64,000 nucleotides of DNA from assembly GCF_042453785.1 (NCBI RefSeq), contig NC_091676.1, positions 2,673,501 to 2,737,500 on the forward strand. The letters are read 5' to 3'. A model generated the notes under the pieces. The model was not told the DNA's origin. It saw only the letters and a program-made list of their open reading frames with translations, and ran no database searches. Position 1 is the stretch's first letter, and the number at the start of each line of letters is the position of its first letter. The position numbers and the translations under genes are program-made. Below, piece by piece: positions 11,626-23,471 of the stretch. This stretch comes from Malus domestica (taxonomy: Eukaryota; Streptophyta; Magnoliopsida; Rosales; Rosaceae).

Positions 11626-11710
11626 TCTCTTCGTTCTTCTGGAACGATCTTTTCTCATCATTCTTTTGGAATGATATTTTCTCATCGTTCTTCTGGAACG
11701 ATATTATTTT
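11626..11710. repeat. Three 33-bp repeats in Copia pol remnant
   Basis: Direct repeats built on TCATCGTTCTTCTGGAACGA-like units. On the minus strand they fall in the integrase-RT linker, where the repeated peptide resembles IVPEER. Each unit carries a TTCTGGAAC-type inverted core. Confidence 0.7.
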
Positions 11711-12390
11711 CTCCCCCTAATGGCAGGAAAATTGTCTTATCAAAATGACAGTCCGCAAACCAAGCGGTAAATATATCCCCAGTCAAGGGTTCTAAATATT
11801 GAATGATAGATGATGTTCAACATCAATGCCCATTTCAGTACGTTGTGGCAGTGCAATAGGCACATAGATAACACAACCAAAAACTCGTAAATGTATAATG
11901 TTTGGCTAGTTCCCAAACACGAGTTGTACTGAGCAATATTGATGGTTGGAAACTGGTCTCATCCGAACTTAATAATGCGTCATGTAAAATGACATGTCCC
12001 CATGTAGAAAACTGGTAATTTCGTTTTCATGAGCAGAGCGCGGGTAATCAATTTTATCCGCTTAATAAATGCTTCTGCTAAACCATTTTAAGTATGGACA
12101 TAAGGAACTTCTGGTCCTTATTAAATAGTCTATGGACTGAGACTTTTATGACCTTTATTATAATTAAGTTGAGGCACTGTGGCACTTCAAACTTAAGGTA
12201 CTTATCAAGAAACTTCATGTCCGATCTTGAGGATCTAGGGACTTCATGTTTGATCTTTTTGCATGATGGAACTTCGGGTCCTATCATTTTATGTGATGAG
12301 GATCAAGAAACTGCAGGTTCTGATCTAATCAAGGAACTCTGGGTCCTTGTTATACTCATCGTAACAAAAGATAAGTACAATAAATAAATT

Positions 12391-12702
12391 AAAGCAATAG
12401 GCGGTAATTCCAGCCATAGTAAATAAATTGAACAATAAATAAATTAAAGCTTGTGACAAGGGCTTTAATTCAGCACCATTCACATAAATCAAAACTTAAA
12501 GCAGTAGGCGGTAAAACCGTCCATGATAAATAAATTGCTGTAAAGTAAATAAAGCTTGTGACAAGGGCTTTAATTCAGCACCATTCACATAAATATCAAA
12601 GCTTTAAAGCAAAGGGTAATAATTCTACCCATTGTAAATAAATTACTTTAAATAAATAGAACTTGTGAAAGTGTTTTAAGCCAACACCATTCATATAAAT
12701 AA
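12391..12702. repeat. Three ~108-bp tandem repeats inside the Copia fossil
   Basis: Units start near 12391, 12490 and 12597. Each has a GGCGGTAA-like motif, a TAAATAAATT block, CTTGTGACAAGGGC and CAGCACCATTCACATAAAT. The third unit is more diverged. They lie between the 5' leader and the pol remnants. Confidence 0.8.
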
Positions 12703-13745
12703 ATATATACATATTTTCTTCTTTCTTTTCAGATGGTGTAACACCATCCAAAAAACTTTACCTTTATTTTATTTTTATTATTTTCTTATTCAACCACATT
12801 CTACACCATTCCAAAAAACATTGCCTTTTTCTTTCATTTTTACATGGTGCAACGCACCTTTCCAAATCATTGGCCCTATTTCCTTTTTAATTTAATTTAT
12901 TTATTTCTTGCTTTTTCAAATGGTATCATACATTATTGCCTTTTTCAGATTGTGCCATGCATATTCCATAATCTTCCCCCTTTTCTTTGTCTGTCTCTAC
13001 CAGTCTCGAAACCCAGTATCAGCTGGGTTGTTGTGGAGGTCACACAAAACCAATTCAATCCAAAAAGGCTACCAGATACTGGTGTTGTTCTCGCATGGCC
13101 CAAAGAACATGGCATCGCAAAGCAAGAATCTCTCCACAGAGACATAGATGACAGTGAGGTTGACGGAGGCACAAGAGAGGGAGGCCTGTGTGGAGTCAGT
13201 CATGCCATCACCATCTCAGACAATTGAGGATTCATGGAGGTCCTCGAGATCCATTGAGAACGACACGATCTGGGTTTCCAAGTCTAATGAGATTCTTCTG
13301 GATCTCTGGAAACCAGTTGTCAGGTACGAGTTTTCTTATCTCGTGACAACTTCAGGTCGTTGGAAATTTCAATTCGCACTGGAATTCGGTGGGGCGCTTC
13401 TGGCGCGGTGGGAGAAATGAAAAATGGACATACCTTTGCTTGTTTTGCTGCACCTTTGTTTGTCTGTAAGATCTCTCCATCTTTCTTGTCCACGAGAGAA
13501 AAATAGATTGCAGGTCTAGCAGGGATAAGGATTAGCACATCAATAGTTAGAGTGATAAAGGAAAAAGTGATAAAAGAAAGGTTGATGGATTTTTGTGACA
13601 AGATGATCTTCCCTGTTTGACATGTCTGGCTTGCCGTCTCTACTCTGTGAGATTTTAGCTGACCGAGGTGAGAAGTAGATAATGCTTCACCGGATTTATG
13701 GTGTTGTGCTTTCCACTGACATGAGAGCTTTTCGTGCTGATAACG

Positions 13746-14128
13746 TATTGTAAAATCAACTGTGGGTGCAGTGGAATAAATGAAACAAGACACAAAATTT
13801 ACGAGGTTCCTCTACAGTCAGTGTGACTGGAGTACGTCATCGGGGCAGCAGTGGTGCTTTCATTATAATTTGAAATAATAAGAGTACAAAGATAACTCTC
13901 TTTATTATCTCCCCCTCATCTTCCTTATCTTCGTCTCTTCCTCTTCTTTCCTCTCTCTCTCTTCCTCTTCTTCCTTTTCCTTCTTCTCTCCCGTGAACTC
14001 CACCACCAATTATGAAACTCTCTTCTTTTGTTGTGTTCCATAGTGTTGTTTTTATAGAAGTAAATCACATGCTAAATAGTGGAAGGGCAACTTGCCCATT
14101 ATTTGAGTGGACATCCATTTCTACAACA
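13746..14128 (-). repeat. 5' LTR of the Copia fossil
   Basis: Ends CTACAACA next to the TAATT duplication. The primer-site-like sequence lies immediately inside (13729-13745). It carries a CT-rich tract at about 13905-13990, as does its partner. Confidence 0.9.
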
Positions 14129-14282
14129 TAATTTATTTATTAAAAAAAGACTTATTACTCGTAAAAAACCACCTATTTCTGCTAAGGAAAAAAAGAATAC
14201 TGGTTTTTAATTATGGTCTCAATCATTTTTATATGATAAGGGGATGAAGCTAAAAGGATATCACAATATATTTACGGAGAGA

Positions 14283-14480
14283 GAACCACCATCAGGTGGT
14301 TCAGTAGTTAGGGACAAATTTTAGGTCTGTATTTTACACAGTACGTTCTAGGTTTGATTTTTGTTATGGTGAATCACAAGATGGTGGACAGGAGAGACTA
14401 AAATCCCTATGTAAGTCTTCCTAGCTCCTAGAATGATGGACTACTACGTCGAAGCCATCAACTTGTCATTTTTTCAAGGA
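14283..14480 (+). mobile_element. SINE-like segment
   Basis: A box-A-like GGTGGTTCAGTAGTTAGGG is followed about 60 bp later by a box-B-like AGGTTTGATTTTTG, the spacing of a tRNA-derived polymerase III promoter; an A-rich end follows near 14480. The family is not identified. Confidence 0.4.
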
Positions 14481-14717
14481 AATAAATAAAATTACACTTA
14501 GGAAGAAAGAATAATGTGAGAAATTTCTGCTGTCACAAGCATTACACGTGTTCAATAATATATTTTTAATACTATATTATTGAGTCAAATCGTCCAGGAG
14601 AAACACGGAATTACAATTTCAAAGTCTGCAAGCAAAGATTATCATACTTGTTTAGCTTGCAAGTTTCTTTGACATCCATACACCAACCAACCTACTTCAT
14701 ACAAATGATTATATACA

Positions 14718-15692
14718 GGGAAAATTAGGTTTACATTCTTTTTTTTGTTACTCCATTGATTAAAATCCTATTCATTTTTAATTTTTGATCAAGGTCCTTG
14801 GGTATTAATAACATCATTAATTATTTGAATAATAAAATATTTTTATTTTTAAATATATTCCTTTAATGTTAAAAATGTTACAATTAGTATATTTATATTT
14901 ATGGCTAAATTTTTTTATCATATATTTTTATTTTTAGTTTGTACCTATTTTTAATTTGTACCAATTTTCTTTTCATTTTTAATTTGGACCCATATATTAG
15001 GTTTTTTTTTGTCCCCATATTTTTTAAAGTTTTATTTGTGTTTGTACCCATGTGTATACAGTCACGTGATATTGTATATTTAATCAATGATAGAAAAATT
15101 ACATATGGTATATTTATGTTTTATGCCTAAACTTTGTATCATATATATTTTTAGTTTGTACCCACTTTTAATTTGCAACATTTTTTTTAAATTTGTAGTA
15201 TTTTCTTTTTAGTTTTATTTTGTACCCATGTATTAATTTCTTTTAGCGCCTATATTTTTAAAAATTCATTTGTATTCATAATTTTTAATCTTTTATCTGT
15301 ACTCTAATTTATTTCTAATGTACCCATTATTCTTTATTAATGTACCACTTTGTTATATGTGAAATGTACCAATTTTGTTAACACTATGGATACATTCTTT
15401 TGCCATTTATTATTTCTTATTTTTATATAGTTTTTATCCATTTATTCAATCAAAATATTTGAATTTTTTTATTGTAACCGTTTCTAATAGTATTATAATG
15501 AGGGATTTTAAATTTATAGGATTATAAATCTCATAAAATATCAAACAATTAATGTCAAAACTATAAAAATATAAATATTAATAGTAATATAATGAAGTGT
15601 ACAAAGTCAAGGGACCTTGATCAAACTTTGAATACTATTTAAGGTTTTAATCAAAGAATGTTAAGGATTAGAGACCGCATCCAAAATATCCC
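14718..15692. mobile_element. Non-autonomous Mutator-like element, 975 bp
   Basis: Imperfect inverted ends of about 90 bp share ACATTCTTT, GATTAAAA and TTTGATCAAGGTCC blocks; the outermost bases are GGGAAAATT and GGGATATTT. The 9-bp duplications are TTATATACA (14709-14717) and TTATATATA (15693-15701), 8 of 9 matching. The interior is very AT-rich with many TTTGTACCCA-type repeats and has no credible gene. Confidence 0.75.
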
Positions 15693-15866
15693 TTATATAT
15701 ATATATTATATACATTCTAGTTAATTTTCTTTTCTTTTAATTTTAAAATACAATTTTCTAAACTATTTTAACTTAGGAGTTTAAAGAGAGATTTGAACTC
15801 GAATTGCAAAGTGATGAATATACTACTTTGACCAACTGCTAACTGGTCTCACACACATCTGCAATT

Positions 15867-17353
15867 TTAGTTGTTAAATCCAAATAGACGTGGAGCGATT
15901 CTTAGCAATGGCTCCAATGTGCTTGGATGAAACTTTCTTGCAAAGAGGTGGCAAATGGAACCCACGCCACCATTGTAAGTACAATTAAATCCATCTCTTA
16001 ACCGATTGAGAAACTTTTCTGTCACGTCTTTCCTCACAAAAGTTGCAGGGTGCGAGCCACCTCTTGACCAATCAACCCAAGTAATGCTCCTATTAGAATT
16101 CATGCCAGCGCCAACTTTAGTCACAAGAGTTGCCATGTAGTGCTCATCCGTGTAGCAAGGAGGCAGGCAAAGGTCCTTCAATTTAGGGTAGTATGTCACG
16201 TCGGAAACTACCTCCACCGCAAGCTTCCGGTGAACTTCAAACCATTGCGAGCCCTTCCGCCAGTCTGACAACGTCACGGTTGGAAACATTTGCGGGTTGT
16301 AACGCCCGCGACCAATGTGTCTTGGATCGTCGAATGAGCCAACAAAAGTTTGGTTGGAGTTGGTGAGGTACTTGTAGATTGTAGTGAAGTTGAAGAGGGG
16401 TATGCATGATTCAGAGAGCAAAACGAATCTCTCGTTTGAGAAATCGAGTAAGGCATTGGCTAATAGGCGCCTCTCTGCATCAACCATTGTTGCCTTTCCC
16501 CACTCAACTATCTGCAGAGTACAGTTTCATGAAGAAATTAATGAATTGCATGCCAAATCCCACTAATTGCTGTTTAAATTCCATTGTTAATGTGTCAAAT
16601 TTTCAAAGAGACGGGCCAACAATCTACTGCTAATCAAACCGATAATGTCTCCAAATTGCATGTTATAACGAATCATTATATGTTGTTTTTCACTTGGTCA
16701 ATTTTCCGACGTAAAAGTTGATGCATTCTTCAACATAAAGTTCTGACCTTGCTTGGTATCCTGCGCTTGTAAAACACCGAGGACTCCGGTGGCTCGATCT
16801 TAAAGTCTGGTCTTGAATGGAGATAAACAGAGAATAAGCCTTCATGTCCTCTGAAAAATATTTCCCAAAGTGGCGCCAATGGCAATCGTCCCTTTGTTAG
16901 GAACATAAACGCCACCTTTTGTGTTCGGTTATACGGGTGCTCCATGACTTGTGGCACCATCGAAGCTCGCCAGAAGAGCTCCTCGTCACTCATGGAATGC
17001 CATAGATCCTTGGGCGCTAAGTAATCTTTCAACGTCGACCCTCCTGGACTTGAAATACTAATGGGCAGTAAGCGAGAAGACAAAGAAAAGTTGCACTGGC
17101 AATGATGTGTGTAGGAAGGCCGAGGTGAGAGGGGGGTGAATGTGTTGAGCTGAGGGACGATCTGATCTGAGCTCAGGAATTTCTTCGTGTGATCGTTAAC
17201 GAAGATTCCGAAAAAGAAAATGAAGAAAAGCATGGACACAGAGAGGATGATAGTGATTTTGACATGAAAATGGCCTGTGGTAAGCTCTTTGACAACTACA
17301 GTGAGCTTCCCTTGCTTCATGGCTCTCTGTTTTTTGGGTCTGATTCTGAGCAT
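15867..17353 (-). CDS. BC10-like glycosyltransferase (Branch/GT14, DUF266), copy 2
   Basis: Two exons, 17353-16748 and 16511-15867, with a CCAAGCAAG|GTCAG donor and a CTGCAG acceptor; about 416 residues. After a basic N-terminus there is one membrane segment (about residues 35-55, SMLFFIFFFGIFV), giving type II topology expected for the Golgi. The Branch domain carries WRASMV, DAERRLLANAL, FVLLSESCIPL, WRKGSQWF, DEHYMAT and TWVDWSRGG. The second exon has exactly the length of copy 1's (645 bp) and the intron lies at the same codon, so the two are tandem duplicates on the same strand, now separated by mobile DNA. The N-terminal regions are strongly diverged while the catalytic region is conserved. 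A Met 12 codons further on is an alternative start. No lesion seen. Confidence 0.92.
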
Positions 17354-17981
17354 GTGAAAAGTGAAAACTCAAAACAAGAAGCTAGATATATATGTAGGAG
17401 AGAGGCTTGCGCTAGTACGCCAAAGTAGCATCCTGAACGAATAACGCGATTCCATGTGTTTGTTTGGAATGTCACGGTAGTCAGTATAGGTAAATTTCTC
17501 GCGTTAAATAGGCCAGCCATGTGAAATGGTGTGTAAGGGGAGTGTGTTGAGTGATACCGAGTGAGAAAAGGTTGGTGCCTGAGAAATAGGTAGGCCTAAA
17601 AGGCTAAAACGTTTGATTGGAGAGGGGAAGAGCACATGAGAAACACCATCACAGCCCTGAAAACGTTATGACGGAGTACGGGGACATCAGTGGAGAGCAC
17701 AGGGCAGAGGTTCATCAATATCATGTGTCAAAGGTTTCAGAAATATTGGTATTTTATACGTACATCAAAAGGGCGTATACGCCGACGAATTGAAAGATTA
17801 GTGTTTCAGTTTCGTCCCTTAAGGATAACTGGGGAACGTTTTTACTTTTTTCGCTTTGAACGCAAGATTGAGTTGAGAATCTTTTTCAAGGGAATTGGGA
17901 ATTGACCAAAGCACCGAAAAGGAGCCTCGAGGAAACACTTGCATGGGACGAGCGTAGTGTTCATCTCACTCATCAAGTGGC

Positions 17982-17990
<9 letters not shown>

Positions 17991-18026
<36 letters not shown>
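17991..18026. repeat. (GA)n microsatellite
   Basis: A pure AG run between the second glycosyltransferase gene and the 3' end of the MBL gene. Confidence 0.9.
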
Positions 18027-18029
<3 letters not shown>

Positions 18030-18192
18030 TATAAGCCCGTCCTACCAACCAAGGTTTTTCTCTGGGATCAGTCTGACTTCGATGAACGAATGTCACTGGT
18101 AACAAACAAAGGAGTTGTACAATTTCGACATTAACAAACAAGTACAGCGCGTTCCTGGGGACTTATCCTAGAAATGGATTTTAAAACAAGTC

Positions 18193-21100
18193 TTATCTGG
18201 GACTAAGCCTGTTTTTAAACATGTACAACACAACAGCAAAGCTAGCCACCGCCCCGGCAACAAGAACCTGAGATTTCCTTGGCTTCGAACAATTTAACCT
18301 GACAACACTACTTAAATATGCCCCAATCCATCGAGAGAAGAAGTGCAGCCTACAAGTTTTTTGAAACCTCTGAATCGAGAATTCCTGCACGAAGTAATGC
18401 AGCAAGCTTTTATAAGCCCCCTGTGAGTTAAGAATCAACACCGGAAACACTGTTTAACTCTTCAGTGCTAAAATTGATAAGGGTGTAACGATCCAATAAC
18501 AAAAAAAGATCGTCTTTCTGTAAGTAACATATCAGACCAGAAAAACGGATATGACATAATTCAATTCATAAACATTTTAAGATTCTTTGTCTGGGCTCCG
18601 TATATTTCAAGGATTCGATTAAGCTGCAAATAATCAAATATCATTTCGGGCGAAACATGCAAGTTTAGTTATCTAACCTAAAGGTAGTTTGTAAAAGGGC
18701 CAAAGAGAGAGCAGCTTCCTCACTTGGGCTCATAATTTACCCACCTTGGCAGAGAATTCAGCCAAACTGCTATGGAAAGTTTCTAAAGAGAATCCCTGCA
18801 CACCTTAAAGGGAATTGTTTGAATTTGAATTTAACATGAATATGCTTCAAGAACAATGCGTCTGAGGTTCACCCAAATCAACAACCAACATGCATGCCAA
18901 AGTTGCATTGATGTTGAACCAAGTTAAAGATTACGTCATGAAATCAGGAAAATGTTACCTTTGGTAACTTATCTTGCTGGGCAAGATGATCCACATGAAG
19001 CCTCACATTAGATGCAGCAGGAATCCAAAATCTACGATCAACCTCCGAATATACGGTGGCAACTATGTCGAACAAAGTTTCTGCTCCATTTTCTATCGCT
19101 TTCAAGACAGAACTTTCTCTAGCTCTGCGGTTCCTGAAAGGTAAGACTCCTCTGTCTGAATACATCTAATATAGTGCCATGATAATGCTATTCTGAATTC
19201 TAGTTTTTTGGCCAAGAACAGTGATGATGATTCTACCAACATACAAAACGGGGGGAAAGGGAGAGAGAGTTTCATACTTGAGATATCCACAAAGCAAGTG
19301 CTTTGGCCATAGGTTAACTCTCCCATGCATGGGGACCAAGGCATGTGGGGAAAGCTCCATGAATTTGTAAGTTGATTGAAAGTAATCCTGCATTCGAAAT
19401 TAAAAAAAAAATGTTTATATGTATTTACTTATGACAACAGGAAGAAGCTAAACCACCATAATATGTGGCATATACCATCAACCTCTGCTTCTAGAGAAAA
19501 TTAACTTAAGTAATATACCATAGATAGATACTTACAGTCATATTTCCCCCGGCAGTAACATCCAGTACAGCACTACCTTGACTGCAACAAACCAAAGTTT
19601 TTTTTCAGCAGAGCAGTCACTACAGGTTAAAAAGTCCACATATATTTTCTATTGCTGGTGTAAGTGTATAGCATAAAGTTTGCAACATGTTTTCACAAGC
19701 AAGGGGCTGATCAAATCATAGGTTAGGGGTCTCATAAGGTCATAACAAAGCAGAATTCTCTTCTATCTTACCCCACGCAATGATCACCGACAATCAATGT
19801 GTGAGTACTGGCATGAAGCAGTGCCATATGCCCATCTGTATGCCCCTGAATTAAAGTCAATAAATAAATAAAATAAATATTATTTTCAAACTGCATAGTA
19901 GATTAACATCAGAGTTATATCAAATAGAAAGACTGAATCAGTAAAACTCTATATCATTGGTCATAAATATGAAACCAAAACCTTCAGTATGCTTTTTTTT
20001 CATAAAGAAAGTAAAAAGATTTGGTGCTAATGTTACTGCAAGGATATCAGGATTACCAAACAGTTAATAACTCATTAGAATAATGGAAAAATAATAGGCT
20101 TAAAAATATCTGAGACTTTTGCTGGTTAAACTCAGAGACTGAACTTCTGAGAGAGAAAAAAAGAAAAAGGAATGTAGTGAGGTTCATCACACTATTGCAA
20201 TGCCTTTCATAAATGATTTTATTTTGAATAAGAAAGTCAAGTGAGAAGTACTGGAGAAAAGACGGCAATCAATCGCTGACCACCAATGCAAATCTCTTCA
20301 GTTCCAGAAATTGCAGTGAAGCCAAGAGACCAGTCATCTGTCATCATATACCACTATAAAATTAGGAAGTACAAGAAGCGCAGAACAAACAACCCAAAAT
20401 AATAAAATAGTAAACTAGAAGGTAATAGCAACTCGTATCCCTAATTTCACAAAAAGGATCCATCTTCCATCTTACTAAAAGATTACCAGTCATTTTATGT
20501 TTTTAATTTAAAAACTTACTGATGTACAATCCAAAATTGTAAAAGAGGATAGGCACTAGGATATCAAGCGTTTTGAAATAAAGGTCTTTCCTCTTCATCT
20601 AAAGTTAGTTTCAAAATGACCTCATCTAGAAATCACAGTAAACTGTGGTGCAATCACAAAATTGAGCTAAGATCCTTATTTCTAGACTTCTCAGTCACTG
20701 GAAAGACAAGATGTTAAGATAACAACCTTTTCCAATGCGTCGCACAGTATTTTCATGTGCTAATAAAGTAGCATCAGGATTGCAACGCTGAATAACTGAA
20801 AGACCTGGAGACATCAATAAGACCAAATGTCTACATGTTAATTTAATTTAGCCAAACACAAAAAGTTAAATAAACATATGACATTATATTTTTTCTAGTT
20901 TTACAAAAGCTTACCATCCACATGATCCTGATGGTGATGCGTAACAAAGACAACTAACTTTCTTGGCAATGAAGTCACAATTTGTGCGAGCTGAATGTAT
21001 AAAGTATAAAATAAGTTATCAAGTCCTACAAAAAATAGCTAAAACTAAACCATACTACAGAGGCAGCAGAGCAAACTAACATGCCATACCTCTTCATGGA

Positions 21101-22172
21101 ATTCAGACCGGCACCCAGGATCCACTATCAATGCATCTCCACAAGCAATAAAATCATTCTTCCCAGATTCATTTGAAGCATTTTTGGGTGCAAAAACAAC
21201 CAGGTTTGTTGTATAAAAAGGTTTTGCTGTCCTGCTTCCCATAGGTACAAGCACAACACCAGGAGGGTACTCCTGCAATCACAACAATCATTACTCCGCG
21301 GGAACACAATAATATAATGCGTATAATGGAAATAAAGAAGGGGTTTAATAAGACCGAAAACACACGACAAACCTGGAAAGGTAAGGTGGATGGAATGTTC
21401 ATCTCTCTCAATTGCTCAGATTCATTTAGAAGACCTGCAACTATCAACGGCCCCACACGATCACTGCTTGGTTTCACTTCAACAAGCCAGCTTAGACAAC
21501 TCGGGACAGACATCCATCTACACGATTCTGCATATGTACATTTAACATAAGCTGCATATATCTCACCAAAATATCATATCCATTACCATTTATAATTCAT
21601 ACAAAATACATTTACTCAGTAAATTAAACAAAGTTCGAAAGGGGAAAGCAAAGAACTGCTAAAGTAACAGTGATATGAGCAAACCTTGTAAATTTTGCTC
21701 CGGTGCTACTAATTTTCCCCTAATGAACACCGAGTTAATGGGCGGACCGGGTCCAAACTGACCTTCCTCCACGTACTTGGACAACCTCCAATCTCCACCG
21801 TCAGCTGGCTTAAACCCTACTTGTTCCAGAACCTACTAAATCAACACTCATAAGTACATAAACCCTAAACCCAAAACTTACAATTCGACGATTGAAACCA
21901 CTAGATACCTGGTTGAGAGCAGAATCGAAATCGAATTTTTCCAAATCGATCTTCCCCGACATCGATTCTGCGCCTGCCACTGCAATCGAGGGCTTCGATT
22001 GTCCTTCTAGAAGGTTCAATTGGGAGGCGGGCAAGTCCCAGAGATCGGAATCGACGAACGAGTCGTACTCTTCGTCGTCGAACTTCGGCGGTCGCGTCTG
22101 TTTCACGAGGAGGAATTCGGCGTCGTTTTGAGGATTCTCGAGAATCACAGCGAGCTTTTGGTGCGCTGCCAT
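18193..22172 (-). CDS. Metallo-beta-lactamase-fold hydrolase (AT4G33540/LACTB2-like), 13 exons
   Basis: Exons: 22172-21909, 21832-21685, 21527-21373, 21272-21090, 20990-20915, 20804-20727, 20337-20252, 19845-19772, 19581-19536, 19387-19278, 19133-18959, 18795-18745, 18384-18193. All junctions are GT-AG and keep frame, giving 545 residues. The MBL metal motif THHHQDHVDG lies at residues 267-276, with a second motif SPGHTDGHM and a later IVGDH aspartate. A winged-helix (BLACT_WH-like) region covers about 370-460. The tail at 520-538 (SQVLVAGAVASFAVVLYMF) is a predicted membrane anchor at the very C-terminus. The family includes hydrolases and the nuclease LACTB2; the substrate of the plant branch is not known to me. 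If the donor at 18745 is not used, translation runs four codons past it to a stop at 18730, giving a form without the membrane tail. Confidence 0.93.
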
Positions 22173-22399
22173 TGCTAAGATTTGGAAGAATGCGACGGAA
22201 AGGTTGATGAAGGAGAAGAGTGCGACGGAAAGGTTGTACCAAACGGCGGCACAACCGTAACGGAATTTTAATGTTCGAAACTTCGAATCGAGGTTCTTTG
22301 AAGTAGTAGGTGGTGCGGGAACAGTGACGTTGATGTGACCGTTAATGGCGGTTTTAGTCGTTGAAGTAGCCGCGCGTTGGTGTTTTTCTTTTCAACTGA

Positions 22400-22440
22400 A
22401 TTTAGCTAAGCCCACTTTTATATTGGGCTGCTTCTCGGGG
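22400..22440 (-). promoter_or_regulatory. Paired GCCCA/TGGGC motifs upstream of the MBL gene
   Basis: AAGCCCAC (near 22409) and TTGGGCTGC (near 22423) lie about 240 bp upstream of the MBL start codon. TGGGC(C/T) site-II motifs bind TCP factors in many plant housekeeping promoters; their role here is inferred. Confidence 0.4.
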
Positions 22441-23425
22441 CTTGACGCGCCCCACTTCGCATGCGGCCTTCATAAATAGGCCTCCTCACTCCTCACCCAT
22501 TTTAGATTGTTTATATAATCAACTAGCACTTGTTAAAATTTTGAAAAGAAAATTCATCAAGAAAGAAAATATAAAATGATCGCTAAAACTTTTTTATGAC
22601 AACCTTCAAATAATTTTTTGTCGTTAAAGAGGTTATTCATATCTTTAACGACTTTTTCTGGATAACTGTTACATCACTAAAAGTTTATTTTAATTGGAAG
22701 ATAAACGAAAATAGTGGCCACTGATATGGTTACCTGTAGTGATGCTTTGAAAAAAACAGTAACATTATTTTGCATCCCTAACTTTTATTTTTCTTTGGTT
22801 GTGTTGACAGAGTTAATTTGGTCTTTTCACCGTCTTTGGTTGACAAAAAGCGTTTTGTTAATAGGTAGTTTAGATAAGAACTTACGCTTATAAGCGTTTT
22901 TATTGCAAGTGTAACTACATTTTACACTATTTAAGTTTACGGTGATTTTCTAAATAGGTCATTAAATTTTAATTTTCTCACAACATGATGTAATGTTTTG
23001 AAACCGTATCAATTTTTCTCTTATGACTATTTAACCTTCTGATCATATGTTAAATTGATGACACAACATGAGAGTTATTCGTAACTTGAAGTGGAAGTCA
23101 CACATACGCCGCATGGACCAAAAGTAGTCCTCATGAAGATTTGGCTTGTCCTTAATCGATGCCTCATATCCCCAAAACGACAACCAATTGCACAGTTTGG
23201 TCATAATAGTGCAAGAATGGGACTGGGTTAATAGAATTTGCAGAAATGTCAAATGTGTTCATATTTTGATGGCGTTAATAGATAAACACTCATGATTTGT
23301 TTTGATGGTGGGAAAGGAAAGGTTTTCAAAGATTATTAACCAAATTAATTAATCAAAAGTTAACCTAACCATATATAGTGCGACCAAATATATCTGAAAC
23401 CAATAAGCTTTTTCCATGCATACTG

Positions 23426-23471
<46 letters not shown>

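Larger units (their letters stand above)
7668..14128 (-). mobile_element. Copia (TNT1-like) LTR retrotransposon fossil
   Basis: A 6461-bp element is bounded by two 383-bp LTRs (7668-8050 and 13746-14128) and an exact 5-bp duplication TAATT (7663-7667, 14129-14133). It reads on the minus strand: a polypurine tract AAGGGGGAG abuts the left LTR (8051-8059) and a primer-site-like TTATCAGCACGA abuts the right LTR (13729-13745). Minus-strand remnants around 11700-12060 match the integrase-to-RT linker of TNT1-type Copia elements (VFGCVIYVPIALPQRTEMG-like). The element is broken: gag-pol survives only as scattered remnants with many breaks. The LTRs differ at about 6 of 383 sites by eye, so insertion is recent, roughly 0.6 My at 1.3e-8 per site per year and more at slower tree rates. 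Confidence 0.9.

Noticed and set aside
13320-13793. 157-codon minus-strand frame at the Copia 5' end
   Set aside because: It runs from the LTR through the primer site into the leader, so it is unlikely to be a protein gene.
17842-18141. Frames across the GA microsatellite
   Set aside because: Length comes from the dinucleotide repeat (Arg-Glu or Ser-Leu runs), not from a gene.
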